A stretch of DNA of 5,766 nucleotides from Lysobacterales bacterium. GTDB taxonomy: Bacteria > Pseudomonadota > Gammaproteobacteria > Xanthomonadales > Marinicellaceae. Below the pieces are notes generated by a model, which saw nothing but the letters and a program-made list of their open reading frames with translations, was not told the DNA's origin and did not search any database. Below are positions 1 through 5,766 of this stretch, piece after piece (position 1 is the stretch's first letter; each line of letters starts with the position of its first letter). The position numbers and the translations under genes were made by a program. The DNA is taken from contig JALWML010000189.1 in assembly GCA_027083915.1 (NCBI GenBank), positions 1 through 5,766 of the forward strand, in the 5' to 3' direction.

Positions 1-1
1 T

Positions 2-163
2 AGTCAACAGATTAAATTATTTTTAAATTCTCACCCTGAATTTAGTGAAATCAAGTTAAAATATCCCTTTGCAAAAAATTGTGAGTTTGGCATACAAATC
101 TTAACAGGCTCACAAGATATGGATGGTTTTTATTACTGTTACCTTGAAAAAAATGAAATCTAA
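2..163 (+). CDS. rsmB: RsmB, 16S rRNA m5C967 methyltransferase, C-terminal end (partial)
   Basis: Only the last 53 codons are present; the gene begins left of the window. RsmB uses S-adenosylmethionine to methylate C967 of 16S rRNA in the cytoplasm. The visible tail carries the family's usual ending: an IQILTGSQDMDGFYYCYLEK stretch, matching the typical (W/I)QILPG..GMDGFYYA.L.K close of RsmB/Sun proteins. The catalytic cysteines and SAM-binding motifs lie outside the window and cannot be checked. The PG usually found in this tail is TG here, a minor change. The stop codon at 161-163 lies inside the next gene, giving an 11-base overlap. The order rsmB / DUF4390 / ntrY is common in gammaproteobacteria and supports the call. 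Confidence 0.85.
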   Translation, partial: SQQIKLFLNSHPEFSEIKLKYPFAKNCEFGIQILTGSQDMDGFYYCYLEKNEI

Positions 164-686
164 GTTATGGCTGCTGCTGTTTTTATACAGCGGTTTTGTG
201 GTGGCTGAAAATCATGTTATATTTTTAGATATTACCAACACTAAAAATAGTATCAAGGTGAAACCACAATTAGACTTTCACACCTCACCACAAATCAAAG
301 AAGCTATCGACAATGGCATTCGCATTAATATCATTGCAAAAACAGACCTTTTTGAGCCACAAAGCTTGTGGTTTGATAAAAGTATTAAACAAGAAAAAGT
401 CACCTTTGAAGTTTCTTACTTTTCTCTTGGCAAGCATTACAAAATAAAAAACTTAAAAACAGATGAACAAATAGGTGTTAATGATTACCCTCAATTATGG
501 AAAGAAATTGAAAACTTAATGGTTTTTGAGTTTCCCAATTCACTTGTTACTTCGAATAGTTGGATAAAACTGCGCATAATGCTCGATAAAGGTGCGCTTC
601 CTATTGCCATGCAGTTACCTGTGTTGTTTGACTCCAATTGGGATATTAATACACCGTGGCATAAACAAAAAGTGATGCAACAGTGA
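153..686 (+). CDS. DUF4390 family exported protein
   Basis: A 177-residue protein of unknown biochemical role, placed in the DUF4390 family mainly by context (between rsmB and ntrY) and by its C-terminal pattern. The first 18 residues (MKSKLWLLLFLYSGFVVA) form a typical signal peptide with a likely cut after Ala18, so the mature protein should be periplasmic. The rest has no membrane segment and alternates strand-like blocks, as expected for a small beta-rich domain. Near the end, a SWIKLRIMLDKGALPIAMQLP stretch is followed by W.(I)NTPW, resembling the family's usual ending. I chose ATG at 153 rather than an in-frame ATG at 123: the earlier start would put ten extra residues before the signal peptide and a 41-base overlap with rsmB. 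No strong Shine-Dalgarno is visible, which fits coupling to rsmB translation. Its TGA overlaps the GTG start of the kinase gene, suggesting a shared envelope function, but none is proven. Confidence 0.75.
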   Translation: MKSKLWLLLFLYSGFVVAENHVIFLDITNTKNSIKVKPQLDFHTSPQIKEAIDNGIRINIIAKTDLFEPQSLWFDKSIKQEKVTFEVSYFSLGKHYKIKNLKTDEQIGVNDYPQLWKEIENLMVFEFPNSLVTSNSWIKLRIMLDKGALPIAMQLPVLFDSNWDINTPWHKQKVMQQ

Positions 687-2836
687 AAAAAGGTCTGGTT
701 AAAAATACTTTTATAATTGTTGTAGTTTCAGCATTGCTTTTTGCATTGTTTTCATTGGGTGAAACCATCAAAGGTTCACAACAGTTTAATCGAGTTTATT
801 TATGGTTATTTGGCGCCTCTATTTTAGCGGTTTTAATTTTAGCTATAATCATCATACAACGCTTAGTGTGGCTGTTTTTAAAAAATAAAAAAAAGGAAGC
901 GGGTATTCGTTTAACGACTCGAATGGTGACGACTTTTGCCTCACTTTCTTTGCCCCCTGTTCTGATAATTTATCTATTTTCAACACAAATTTTGAACAAC
1001 TATATAGACAGTTGGTTTGATACAAAAATAGACAAAGCTTTAAATGATTCCTTAGAACTTGGTGAAATATTTTTAAACACACAAAGCAAGCAAGCTTTAG
1101 ATCAGACAAAAAAAATAGCATCTCAACTGGCAGATTTAGACAATCCACGACAAGCTATTTATTTAGAAAAATTTCTAGATGAGTCAAATGCCACCAGCCT
1201 TACTTTGATTTCTGCGAGTGAGAAAATATTAGAAACAGCCAGTATCGACATTCTTGATTTAACCACCGATTTACCACCACAAAGTGCCTTTCGAGATGTT
1301 CGAAACGGCTTAAATTTTACTCGCATTGAAACTAAAGAAGGCTCTCAGTTGCAAATAAGGGTTTTAGTAAAAATAGAAAACCTACTGCGTGTTTCATCTA
1401 ACTATAGGTATTTGCAAGGTGTTTTTGATATTCCAAAAAAATACAGTGAGCTTGCTTATAATATTGAAGAAGCAGCGATTGGCTACAACCAACAAAAATA
1501 CCAAAGAGAACAATTAAAAAATTCTTACAATATTATTCTAGCCTTAGTGTTATTAATCATCATGTTGTTGGCATTGTTGTGGGCTTTTTCAGCTGCCAAA
1601 AACTTAGTTGCCCCTGTTCGACAACTTTATAAAGCAACCGAACGAATAGCAGAGGGCGATTACAGCAAAACCATTCCAGTAACTTCCAATGATGAAATTG
1701 GGTTTTTGGTGAAATCATTTAACTCCATGTCATCGCAATTAGCATCATCTAGCGCCTTGGCACATCGCGCACAAACAGATGCATTAAACCAACAATTATA
1801 CCTACAAAATGTTTTGTCTCATTTGTCCAGTGGTGTACTAAGTGTCAATAAAGAACAGCGCATTTTGATGGCAAATTCTGCGGCCTTAAAAATATTAAAC
1901 CTTAAATCAATAGATATTGTTAACCAAAACATTCACCAACTAACGGTTAAAAATGAAGGCTTGGAGCCTTTGGTTGAATTAATTATTACCCGCTTGAATG
2001 ACCATAATGAAGAGTGGCAACAAGAAATATTAATCACCCAAAAAGATGAAAGAAAAGTATTGGTTGTTAGGGGCAGTCATATTCCTGAACAAGAACAAGA
2101 TGAAGGCGGCATTGTTGTTGTCTTTGATGATCAGACCATTATCAATCAAGCACAACGTGATGCCGCATGGTCAGAAGTGGCTCGACGTTTAGCCCATGAG
2201 GTAAAAAATCCACTAACACCTATTCAATTATCTGCCGAACGATTACGTCTAAGGTTTTTGAAAAAGTTGCCAGAGGAAGACAAAGATGTTTTAGATCGCG
2301 CCACACAAACGATTGTCTCTCAAGTGGATAACTTAAAAACCTTAGTTAATGCTTTTTCTGATTATGCCAAAGCCCCTGAATTAAAACGTGAGCCCCGTGG
2401 ACTTAATCGTTTGATAAAAGAAGCAGTGGATTTGTATTATATTTCGCATGCAGGGATAAATTTTGATTTAGTCTTACATAATCCAGAACCCACCATGTTT
2501 ATTGATAAAGTGCGTTTTTCGCAATTATTGACAAACTTAATAAAAAATTCATCCGAAAGTGCCGAAGATCAAGAATTGACCATTAAAATAGAAACAAGCA
2601 TTAGTGAAAAATTAGATAATACGTTGGTGTTGCGATTTAGTGATAATGGCAATGGATTTAAGGAAAGAATTTTAGAACACTTATTTGAACCCTATGAAAC
2701 AACCAAAGCAACAGGTTCTGGTCTAGGTTTAGCTATTGTCAAAAAGATTGTCGAAGAACACGGTGGCAATATTAGAGCCTATAACGATGAAATTGGTGCA
2801 GTGATAGAAATTAATTTACCAATTTATAAAAAGTAA
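683..2836 (+). CDS. ntrY: NtrY-type membrane sensor histidine kinase
   Basis: A 717-residue sensor kinase with the full NtrY layout. Hydrophobic segments lie at about 8-27, 38-60, 83-103 and 282-302. A periplasmic sensing region spans about 104-281, followed by HAMP (about 303-356) and PAS (about 370-485). The HisKA domain carries phospho-acceptor His505 in HEVKNPLTPIQLSAERL. The ATPase domain shows the N box (NLIKNSSES, Asn622), DNGNG (654-658), FEPYETTK (from 668) and GSGLGL (678-683). All catalytic motifs look intact, so it should be an active inner-membrane kinase. NtrY family members respond to nitrogen, redox or envelope cues; the signal here is unknown. The start is GTG at 683, which overlaps the preceding TGA (GTGA). 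No in-frame ATG lies nearby upstream, so coupled translation is likely. The usual partner gene ntrX does not follow; a small unrecognised gene does. Another PAS/HAMP kinase of the AtoS/NtrB class is possible, but the membrane topology and neighbours favour NtrY. Confidence 0.88.
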   Translation: MKKGLVKNTFIIVVVSALLFALFSLGETIKGSQQFNRVYLWLFGASILAVLILAIIIIQRLVWLFLKNKKKEAGIRLTTRMVTTFASLSLPPVLIIYLFSTQILNNYIDSWFDTKIDKALNDSLELGEIFLNTQSKQALDQTKKIASQLADLDNPRQAIYLEKFLDESNATSLTLISASEKILETASIDILDLTTDLPPQSAFRDVRNGLNFTRIETKEGSQLQIRVLVKIENLLRVSSNYRYLQGVFDIPKKYSELAYNIEEAAIGYNQQKYQREQLKNSYNIILALVLLIIMLLALLWAFSAAKNLVAPVRQLYKATERIAEGDYSKTIPVTSNDEIGFLVKSFNSMSSQLASSSALAHRAQTDALNQQLYLQNVLSHLSSGVLSVNKEQRILMANSAALKILNLKSIDIVNQNIHQLTVKNEGLEPLVELIITRLNDHNEEWQQEILITQKDERKVLVVRGSHIPEQEQDEGGIVVVFDDQTIINQAQRDAAWSEVARRLAHEVKNPLTPIQLSAERLRLRFLKKLPEEDKDVLDRATQTIVSQVDNLKTLVNAFSDYAKAPELKREPRGLNRLIKEAVDLYYISHAGINFDLVLHNPEPTMFIDKVRFSQLLTNLIKNSSESAEDQELTIKIETSISEKLDNTLVLRFSDNGNGFKERILEHLFEPYETTKATGSGLGLAIVKKIVEEHGGNIRAYNDEIGAVIEINLPIYKK

Positions 2837-2865
2837 GAAACACAAAGTTTAAATAATAGTGTTTC
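2837..2865 (+). terminator. Weak hairpin after ntrY, possible terminator
   Basis: GAAACAC (2837-2843) and GTGTTTC (2859-2865) are exact inverted repeats around a 15-base AT-rich loop, starting immediately after the ntrY stop. The following bases (AGCTTTATT) hold only short T runs. The stem has three G-C pairs in seven, so it would be weak as an intrinsic terminator. Its position at the end of the operon is the main argument for it. Confidence 0.3.
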
Positions 2866-2890
2866 AGCTTTATTCCATAAAATCAAAACT

Positions 2891-3199
2891 ATGATTACAA
2901 AAAAACACATTGAAGAATATATTAGGTTAAAAAACAACAAACAAGGAATTGGTGGACACTCTTCCCCACCAAAAATATTTGCTGATAATTCTGACTATAA
3001 CAAAATAGATGAACTTTTTAGTCATATGATTTTAGAGAATAATGCAAAAGTTTCTAAGGAAATTGCAAATAAAACTAAGGGGATTATTGCTACAATATTT
3101 GATTCAAAAGAAACTTTTGACTATTTTAAGAATTACGTTGATTGGTATAAACCTGAAGGTAAATACATAATAAACAAACCTTGGTGGAAGTTTTGGTGA
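2891..3199 (+). CDS. Small hypothetical protein with aromatic C-terminal tail
   Basis: A 102-residue frame that I do not recognise. It is mostly hydrophilic and probably largely helical, with no signal peptide or membrane segment. Residues 1-18 are lysine-rich and helix-forming. A glycine/proline turn (GIGGHSSPP, about 20-28) follows, then two helical stretches. The protein ends in an unusual aromatic basic tail, KPWWKFW, which could serve in protein docking or membrane-surface contact; that is speculation. The ATG at 2891 is the first plausible start, but no Shine-Dalgarno precedes it. It sits 54 bases after ntrY, where ntrX would be expected, and faces a second small gene across a paired hairpin element. 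Its sequence looks protein-like, and no longer frame overlaps it. It could also be a remnant of a larger gene. Confidence 0.5.
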   Translation: MITKKHIEEYIRLKNNKQGIGGHSSPPKIFADNSDYNKIDELFSHMILENNAKVSKEIANKTKGIIATIFDSKETFDYFKNYVDWYKPEGKYIINKPWWKFW

Positions 3200-3202
3200 T
3201 TG

Positions 3203-3218
3203 TTTACTGACTAGTAAA
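3203..3218. repeat. Short near-palindrome downstream of the small + strand gene
   Basis: TTTACT (3203-3208) and AGTAAA (3213-3218) are perfect inverted repeats around GACT, starting three bases after the stop codon at 3197-3199. It could form a small hairpin, but has few G-C pairs and no T tract. It may be part of a transcript end or chance in AT-rich DNA. Confidence 0.3.
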
Positions 3219-3226
3219 AGCAAGAA

Positions 3227-3311
3227 TGTAAGGTGGGTTTACCCACCATCAGTGTGTCAGTGGGTTCGATAATTAAACAGTATTAAATTTGGTGGGCAAG
3301 CCCACCTTACA
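3227..3311. repeat. Paired REP-like hairpins (REPIN-like element)
   Basis: An 85-bp element with two 21-bp arms in opposite orientation: left 3227-3247 and right 3291-3311. Each arm is TGTAA plus a GGTGGG...CCCACC hairpin (left stem 3232-3237 / 3242-3247; right stem 3291-3296 / 3301-3306, four-base loops). With the right arm reverse-complemented, the arms match at 19 of 21 bases. The two differences fall at the paired positions closing the loop (T-A in the left arm, C-G in the right). The 43-bp spacer is mostly AT-rich. Paired, inverted REP hairpins are the known form of REPINs, non-autonomous elements moved by RAYT transposases. No RAYT gene is in the window. The element lies exactly between two convergent genes and ends two bases from one stop codon, so it may also help end transcription from both sides. 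Copy number elsewhere cannot be seen. Confidence 0.75.
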
Positions 3312-3313
3312 GA

Positions 3314-3583
3314 TTATTTCACTCTTCCGTTAAGTGCTAAAAGTCGGGCTACTACTACTTCACCAATGTTTTGGAATTCTTTATCTGTAAGCATCATGCT
3401 CTCAATTGTCTCATTATCTAATTCAGGTGTGAATGTATAAAAATAATCATGTTGCCAATTTATAGGGAGTTCCAGCTTGTTTGATTTGACATCATCCATA
3501 AATATTCGAGAGGAGCCATTACCCATATCTCTTAGGCAGGCAACTAGGCCCAACTTGCTTCTTATTTTATCATCATATTTCAT
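3314..3583 (-). CDS. Small hypothetical protein
   Basis: An 89-residue protein starting at ATG 3583-3581, which I do not recognise. A TTG 39 bases upstream (3622) would give 102 residues, but the extra part reads as AT-rich leader. Neither start has a clear Shine-Dalgarno, and an in-frame TGA sits a few codons before the TTG. It is soluble, with no signal peptide or membrane segment. The N-terminal half is charged (KYDDKIRSKLG, then CLRDMGNGSSRIFMDD), the middle is aromatic (WQHDYFYTF), and the end is probably helical (EFQNIGEVVVARLLALNGRVK). The codon pattern and balanced composition look like a real gene. It lies about 106 bases downstream of mutM on the same strand, so it could be read from that operon or from its own promoter. 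A TTGTTC...TATACC pair at 3622-3595, spaced 16, is a weak candidate promoter. Confidence 0.5.
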   Translation of the reverse strand: MKYDDKIRSKLGLVACLRDMGNGSSRIFMDDVKSNKLELPINWQHDYFYTFTPELDNETIESMMLTDKEFQNIGEVVVARLLALNGRVK

Positions 3584-3689
3584 ATTTAAATTTTGGTATA
3601 TAACTATATTTAAAGTGAACAATATACAGATAAGTCATTTTTCTTTAAACCCATCTTTTGTTAGGTGGTTAATTTTATCATGTTTTCCA

Positions 3690-4508
3690 TTAGTTTTTCT
3701 GGCACTTAGTACAATAAAAAGTACTGCGTTGACCAATAATCACTTTTTTTATTGGAGTATGGCATAAAACACACGGCTCTTTTTCCCTGCCATAGACTTT
3801 GAGCTCTTGCGCAAAATAACCAGGTTTTCCTTCAGCATTGACAAAATCAGATAAAGTTGTTCCGCCGGCTGCGATGGCATTGGATAAAACACATTTAATG
3901 GTTTGAGCAAGTTTGTGATAACGTTTAAGTGATATTTTGCCAGCTGATTTTGTTGGGTTTATATTAGCCATAAATAAAGCTTCACTGGCATAAATATTGC
4001 CAACGCCGACGACAACTTTACCATCCATAATAAAATTTTTAACCGCTTGTGTTTTATTATTGGATTTAGTTTTTAGCAAAGCGCCATTAAATTCATTAGA
4101 TAAAGGTTCAGGACCGAGGTTTTTAATGAGCTTATGGTTTAAATAATCTTCTGAATCAAGAATACAGCCAAAGCGCCTAGGGTCATTAAATCTTAATGTG
4201 GTTTCATCATCCATTACCATTTCAAAGTGATCGTGTTTAGCACGTGAAGACTTATCGGTGTTTATAACTAAAGAACCAGACATACCCAAATGCATTATCA
4301 ATGTTGCACCACTATCCAGATGAACTAAGATATATTTTGCACGTCTTGTGACAGATATAACTTTTTGGTTTAGGTATTTATCAACCAAATCAGTAGGTAT
4401 TTTCCAACGTAATGAATCATTATAGACAGTGATTTTTTTAATGGCTTTGTTTTCTAACCAAGGTTTAATACCATTTACTGTGGTTTCAACCTCGGGTAAT
4501 TCAGGCAT
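3690..4508 (-). CDS. mutM: Formamidopyrimidine-DNA glycosylase (Fpg/MutM)
   Basis: A 272-residue base-excision repair enzyme that removes 8-oxoguanine and formamidopyrimidines and nicks the abasic site. The length fits the family (about 270). It begins MPELPEVET: Pro2 is the Schiff-base nucleophile after Met removal, and Glu3 is the catalytic acid. Other hallmarks are Lys58 in RRAKY, HLGMSGSL with Met76, and NDPRRFG with Arg111 and Phe113 (the void-filling triad). GVGNIYASE contains Asn171, and GGTTLSDF and GKPGYFAQELKVYGR are also present. A C-terminal zinc finger uses Cys246, Cys249, Cys266 and Cys269, with Arg261 in its turn. All key residues are intact. The start is fixed by the need for Pro at position 2 and by an AGAAGG upstream. 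It overlaps the end of nudC by 8 bases (ATGCCTGA), indicating coupled translation. Grouping with nudC and erpA suggests co-expression under redox stress, which is inference. Confidence 0.97.
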   Translation of the reverse strand: MPELPEVETTVNGIKPWLENKAIKKITVYNDSLRWKIPTDLVDKYLNQKVISVTRRAKYILVHLDSGATLIMHLGMSGSLVINTDKSSRAKHDHFEMVMDDETTLRFNDPRRFGCILDSEDYLNHKLIKNLGPEPLSNEFNGALLKTKSNNKTQAVKNFIMDGKVVVGVGNIYASEALFMANINPTKSAGKISLKRYHKLAQTIKCVLSNAIAAGGTTLSDFVNAEGKPGYFAQELKVYGREKEPCVLCHTPIKKVIIGQRSTFYCTKCQKN

Positions 4509-5391
4509 CCTGACCTTCTAACCATTCAACAATGAGATTGTGGGCAACTGTATAACGCGGCGCAATAGTTACATACCCTTCTTTGAGCATTTCATTGAGT
4601 TGTTTGCGAGTAAACCATTGAACATCTTCCATTTCATCATTTGTTTTGATGTCTTCGTTTTCCGCCTCAGCAGTAAATGCCAGCATTAATGCAGCAGGAA
4701 AAGGCCACGGTTGTGAACCGTAATAATCGACATTATGAACGCGTATATTGGATTCTTCTTCTACTTCTCGCTTGACCGCTTCTTCAATTGTTTCACCAGG
4801 CTCAACAAAACCTGCCAATGTGGAATAAGCATAACTCGGCCACTCAGGTTTTCTGCCCAATAGACATTTGTTTTTATGTGTTACTAAAACAATGATGGCG
4901 GGTTCAATATGTGGAAACTGTTCGTGGTTGTTTTCACACAATAGTCGGTGTCCTGCCCAGTCTAAGGTGTTTTTAGTGCCACACTTGGGGCAAAATAAGC
5001 GGTTTCTTTGCCATAAATCTAAACCGCGAGAATAAAGCGCAATATGAGCCAAGTCATCATTGAGCTTTAGTGCATAGCGGCGAATTGAGGAGAATTGTTT
5101 GCCAGATTCCTTTTCTAGTTTAAGGGCTTGTTCTTCATTTAATGGGCATGAATACCACATTTGATCGCCAACTAATCCTAAAAAACACATGGCTTCACAC
5201 TCAAAGGGTTGCGACCGACGATAAATACTGCCATGACGATTCATATAGATATGATTTCCATTGTAGACTGGGATATATTTGCAATCATGGGAGGCTTGCA
5301 TTTCTTTGAGTTCAGCTGCACGCTCTCTTAAATGTGATGCTCTATCAAGCTTATGTGCCCCAAAATAAATATTTTTTTCGTTTTTACTCAT
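4501..5391 (-). CDS. nudC: NADH pyrophosphatase / NAD-cap hydrolase NudC
   Basis: A 296-residue Nudix hydrolase. NudC splits NAD(H) into NMN(H) and AMP, and in E. coli removes NAD caps from RNA 5' ends. Order: N-terminal domain (about 1-130), zinc ribbon (about 131-160), Nudix domain (about 163-290). The Nudix box runs from Gly194 to Ile216 (GFVEPGE, seven residues, REVEEESNI) with the metal-binding Glu residues 209, 212 and 213; Glu253 fits the distal catalytic Glu. The NudC signature appears as SQPWPFPAA at 226-234. Three departures stand out: the Nudix glycine is Asn215, the serine ending SQPWPFPxS is Ala234, and the zinc ribbon has only three cysteines (134, 137, 152), with Asn155/His156 near the fourth site. 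At 296 residues it is longer than the E. coli protein (257), mostly in the N-terminal domain. It lies 9 bases after erpA, with a good AAGG overlapping the erpA stop. Confidence 0.95.
   Translation of the reverse strand: MSKNEKNIYFGAHKLDRASHLRERAAELKEMQASHDCKYIPVYNGNHIYMNRHGSIYRRSQPFECEAMCFLGLVGDQMWYSCPLNEEQALKLEKESGKQFSSIRRYALKLNDDLAHIALYSRGLDLWQRNRLFCPKCGTKNTLDWAGHRLLCENNHEQFPHIEPAIIVLVTHKNKCLLGRKPEWPSYAYSTLAGFVEPGETIEEAVKREVEEESNIRVHNVDYYGSQPWPFPAALMLAFTAEAENEDIKTNDEMEDVQWFTRKQLNEMLKEGYVTIAPRYTVAHNLIVEWLEGQDA
4514..4519 (-). promoter_or_regulatory. Ribosome binding site of mutM inside nudC
   Basis: AGAAGG lies five bases before the mutM ATG and within the last codons of nudC. It is the strongest Shine-Dalgarno in the window and supports the start giving MPELPE. 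Its place inside the upstream gene fits translational coupling. Confidence 0.7.
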
Positions 5392-5398
5392 TGCACAA

Positions 5399-5402
5399 CC
5401 TT
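5399..5402 (-). promoter_or_regulatory. Ribosome binding site of nudC overlapping the erpA stop
   Basis: AAGG, seven bases before the nudC ATG, shares its AA with the erpA stop codon (TAAGG). This supports the chosen nudC start and re-initiation by ribosomes finishing erpA. Confidence 0.6.
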
Positions 5403-5733
5403 AAATAGAAAAAGAACTACCACAACCACAAGTTGTTTTCGCATTGGGGTTTTCAACAACAAAACGAGAACCTTGTAAGTCTTCTTTATAATCAACCACT
5501 GAATTAACTAAATAAGGAAAACTCATGGGGTCAACCATCATGCAAACACCGTCATTATCAATAATAAAATCACCCTCTTCACTTTCATCCTCAAAGGCAA
5601 AGCCGTATTGAAAGCCAGAACAACCACCACCAATAATGTAAACTCGAAGTTTTAAATCGGGGTTTTGTTCCTCTAGCACCAACTCTCTAATTTTGCTGGC
5701 AGCAGAATCGGATAAAATAATATCATGAGACAT
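5401..5733 (-). CDS. erpA: A-type iron-sulfur carrier ErpA
   Basis: A 110-residue A-type carrier that receives Fe-S clusters from the assembly scaffold and hands them to apo-proteins, including those of respiration and isoprenoid synthesis. The three cluster-ligand cysteines are present: Cys38 in GGGCSGFQYGF, and Cys102 and Cys104 in the CGCGSSF C-terminus. VDPMSFPYL and GSRFVVENPNA are also characteristic. The length matches the family (110-115), and the ATG gives the expected short N-terminus. ErpA is preferred over IscA or SufA because of the GFQYGFAFED block, the NPNAKTTCGCGSSF ending, and the lack of neighbouring isc or suf genes; this choice is less certain than the family itself. An additional Cys64 (DGVCMMVD) sits in the core and is not one of the three ligands. 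It begins two bases after the stop of an upstream gene and leads into nudC. Confidence 0.93.
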   Translation of the reverse strand: MSHDIILSDSAASKIRELVLEEQNPDLKLRVYIIGGGCSGFQYGFAFEDESEEGDFIIDNDGVCMMVDPMSFPYLVNSVVDYKEDLQGSRFVVENPNAKTTCGCGSSFSI

Positions 5734-5735
5734 AA

Positions 5736-5766
5736 TTACTTAGCTTTTTTATCTTCAATATTGGCA
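5736..5766 (-). CDS. 3' end of an unidentified gene upstream of erpA (partial)
   Basis: Read on the minus strand, one frame entering from the right edge gives ANIEDKKAK and a TAA at 5738-5736, two bases before the erpA start. The lysine-rich, charged tail and tight spacing look like the end of an operon gene. In pseudomonads a bactofilin (polymer-forming cytoskeletal protein) precedes erpA, and such proteins often end in charged tails. That identity is only a guess from gene order, since nine residues cannot show a family. One other frame is also open across this stretch, so even its coding status is uncertain. Confidence 0.35.
   Translation of the reverse strand, partial: ANIEDKKAK

Noticed and set aside
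123..152. Earlier in-frame start for the DUF4390 protein
   Set aside because: It would add ten residues before a well-formed signal peptide and lengthen the overlap with rsmB to 41 bases; ATG at 153 is simpler.
852..1148. Open frame of 98 codons on the minus strand
   Set aside because: It lies wholly inside ntrY, antisense to the membrane and sensing region, and its translation (cysteine- and leucine-rich, no motif) looks like the shadow of that gene.
3227..3311. CRISPR repeat or phage attachment site
   Set aside because: There are only two copies, in inverted orientation, with one AT-rich spacer, and no cas, integrase or tRNA sequence nearby. Paired REP-like hairpins explain the element better.
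3584..3622. TTG start extending the minus-strand small protein by 13 residues
   Set aside because: The added segment reads like AT-rich leader, has no ribosome site, and follows an in-frame stop closely. The ATG at 3583 is preferred, though not proven.
3477..3767. Open frame of 96 codons on the plus strand
   Set aside because: It overlaps the minus-strand small gene and the zinc-finger end of mutM. Its hydrophobic stretch is a by-product of AT-rich antisense sequence, and mutM is certain.

Overview
The window looks like a piece of an AT-rich gammaproteobacterial chromosome. This rests on three things: an ErpA-type Fe-S carrier, the order rsmB / DUF4390 protein / ntrY, and a MutM close to the enterobacterial form. 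I cannot name a genus. No CRISPR, phage, transposase, tRNA or rRNA signal was seen.

Layout. (1) Positions 1-2836, + strand: an overlapping run made of the 3' end of rsmB (16S rRNA cytosine methyltransferase), a secreted or periplasmic DUF4390 protein, and a large membrane sensor kinase of the NtrY type. The genes overlap by 11 and 3 bases, so they are probably co-transcribed and translationally coupled. (2) Positions 2837-3689: a patch where the response regulator gene ntrX would normally follow. It holds two small convergent genes of unknown function, one on each strand. Between them lies an 85-bp inverted-repeat element of two REP-like hairpins facing each other. (3) Positions 3690-5766, - strand: a compact operon read right to left. 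It starts with the 3' tip of an unidentified gene, then erpA (Fe-S cluster carrier), nudC (NADH pyrophosphatase / NAD-cap hydrolase) and mutM (formamidopyrimidine-DNA glycosylase). Gaps are 2 and 9 bases, and nudC and mutM overlap by 8.

How the genes fit together. The left block combines ribosome modification with envelope sensing. The right block groups Fe-S maturation, NAD(H) turnover and repair of oxidised guanine, which fits a redox or oxidative-damage theme, although that link is inference. The middle patch looks like a rearrangement or insertion scar: it has orphan genes, a mobile-type repeat and a missing kinase partner.

Most of the window is ordinary conserved chromosome. The points most worth a second look are the NtrY without an adjacent NtrX, the paired REP-like hairpins with a compensatory base change, the two unrecognised small genes around them, and the departures of NudC from its family signatures. 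I do not see strong evidence for a wholly new system.
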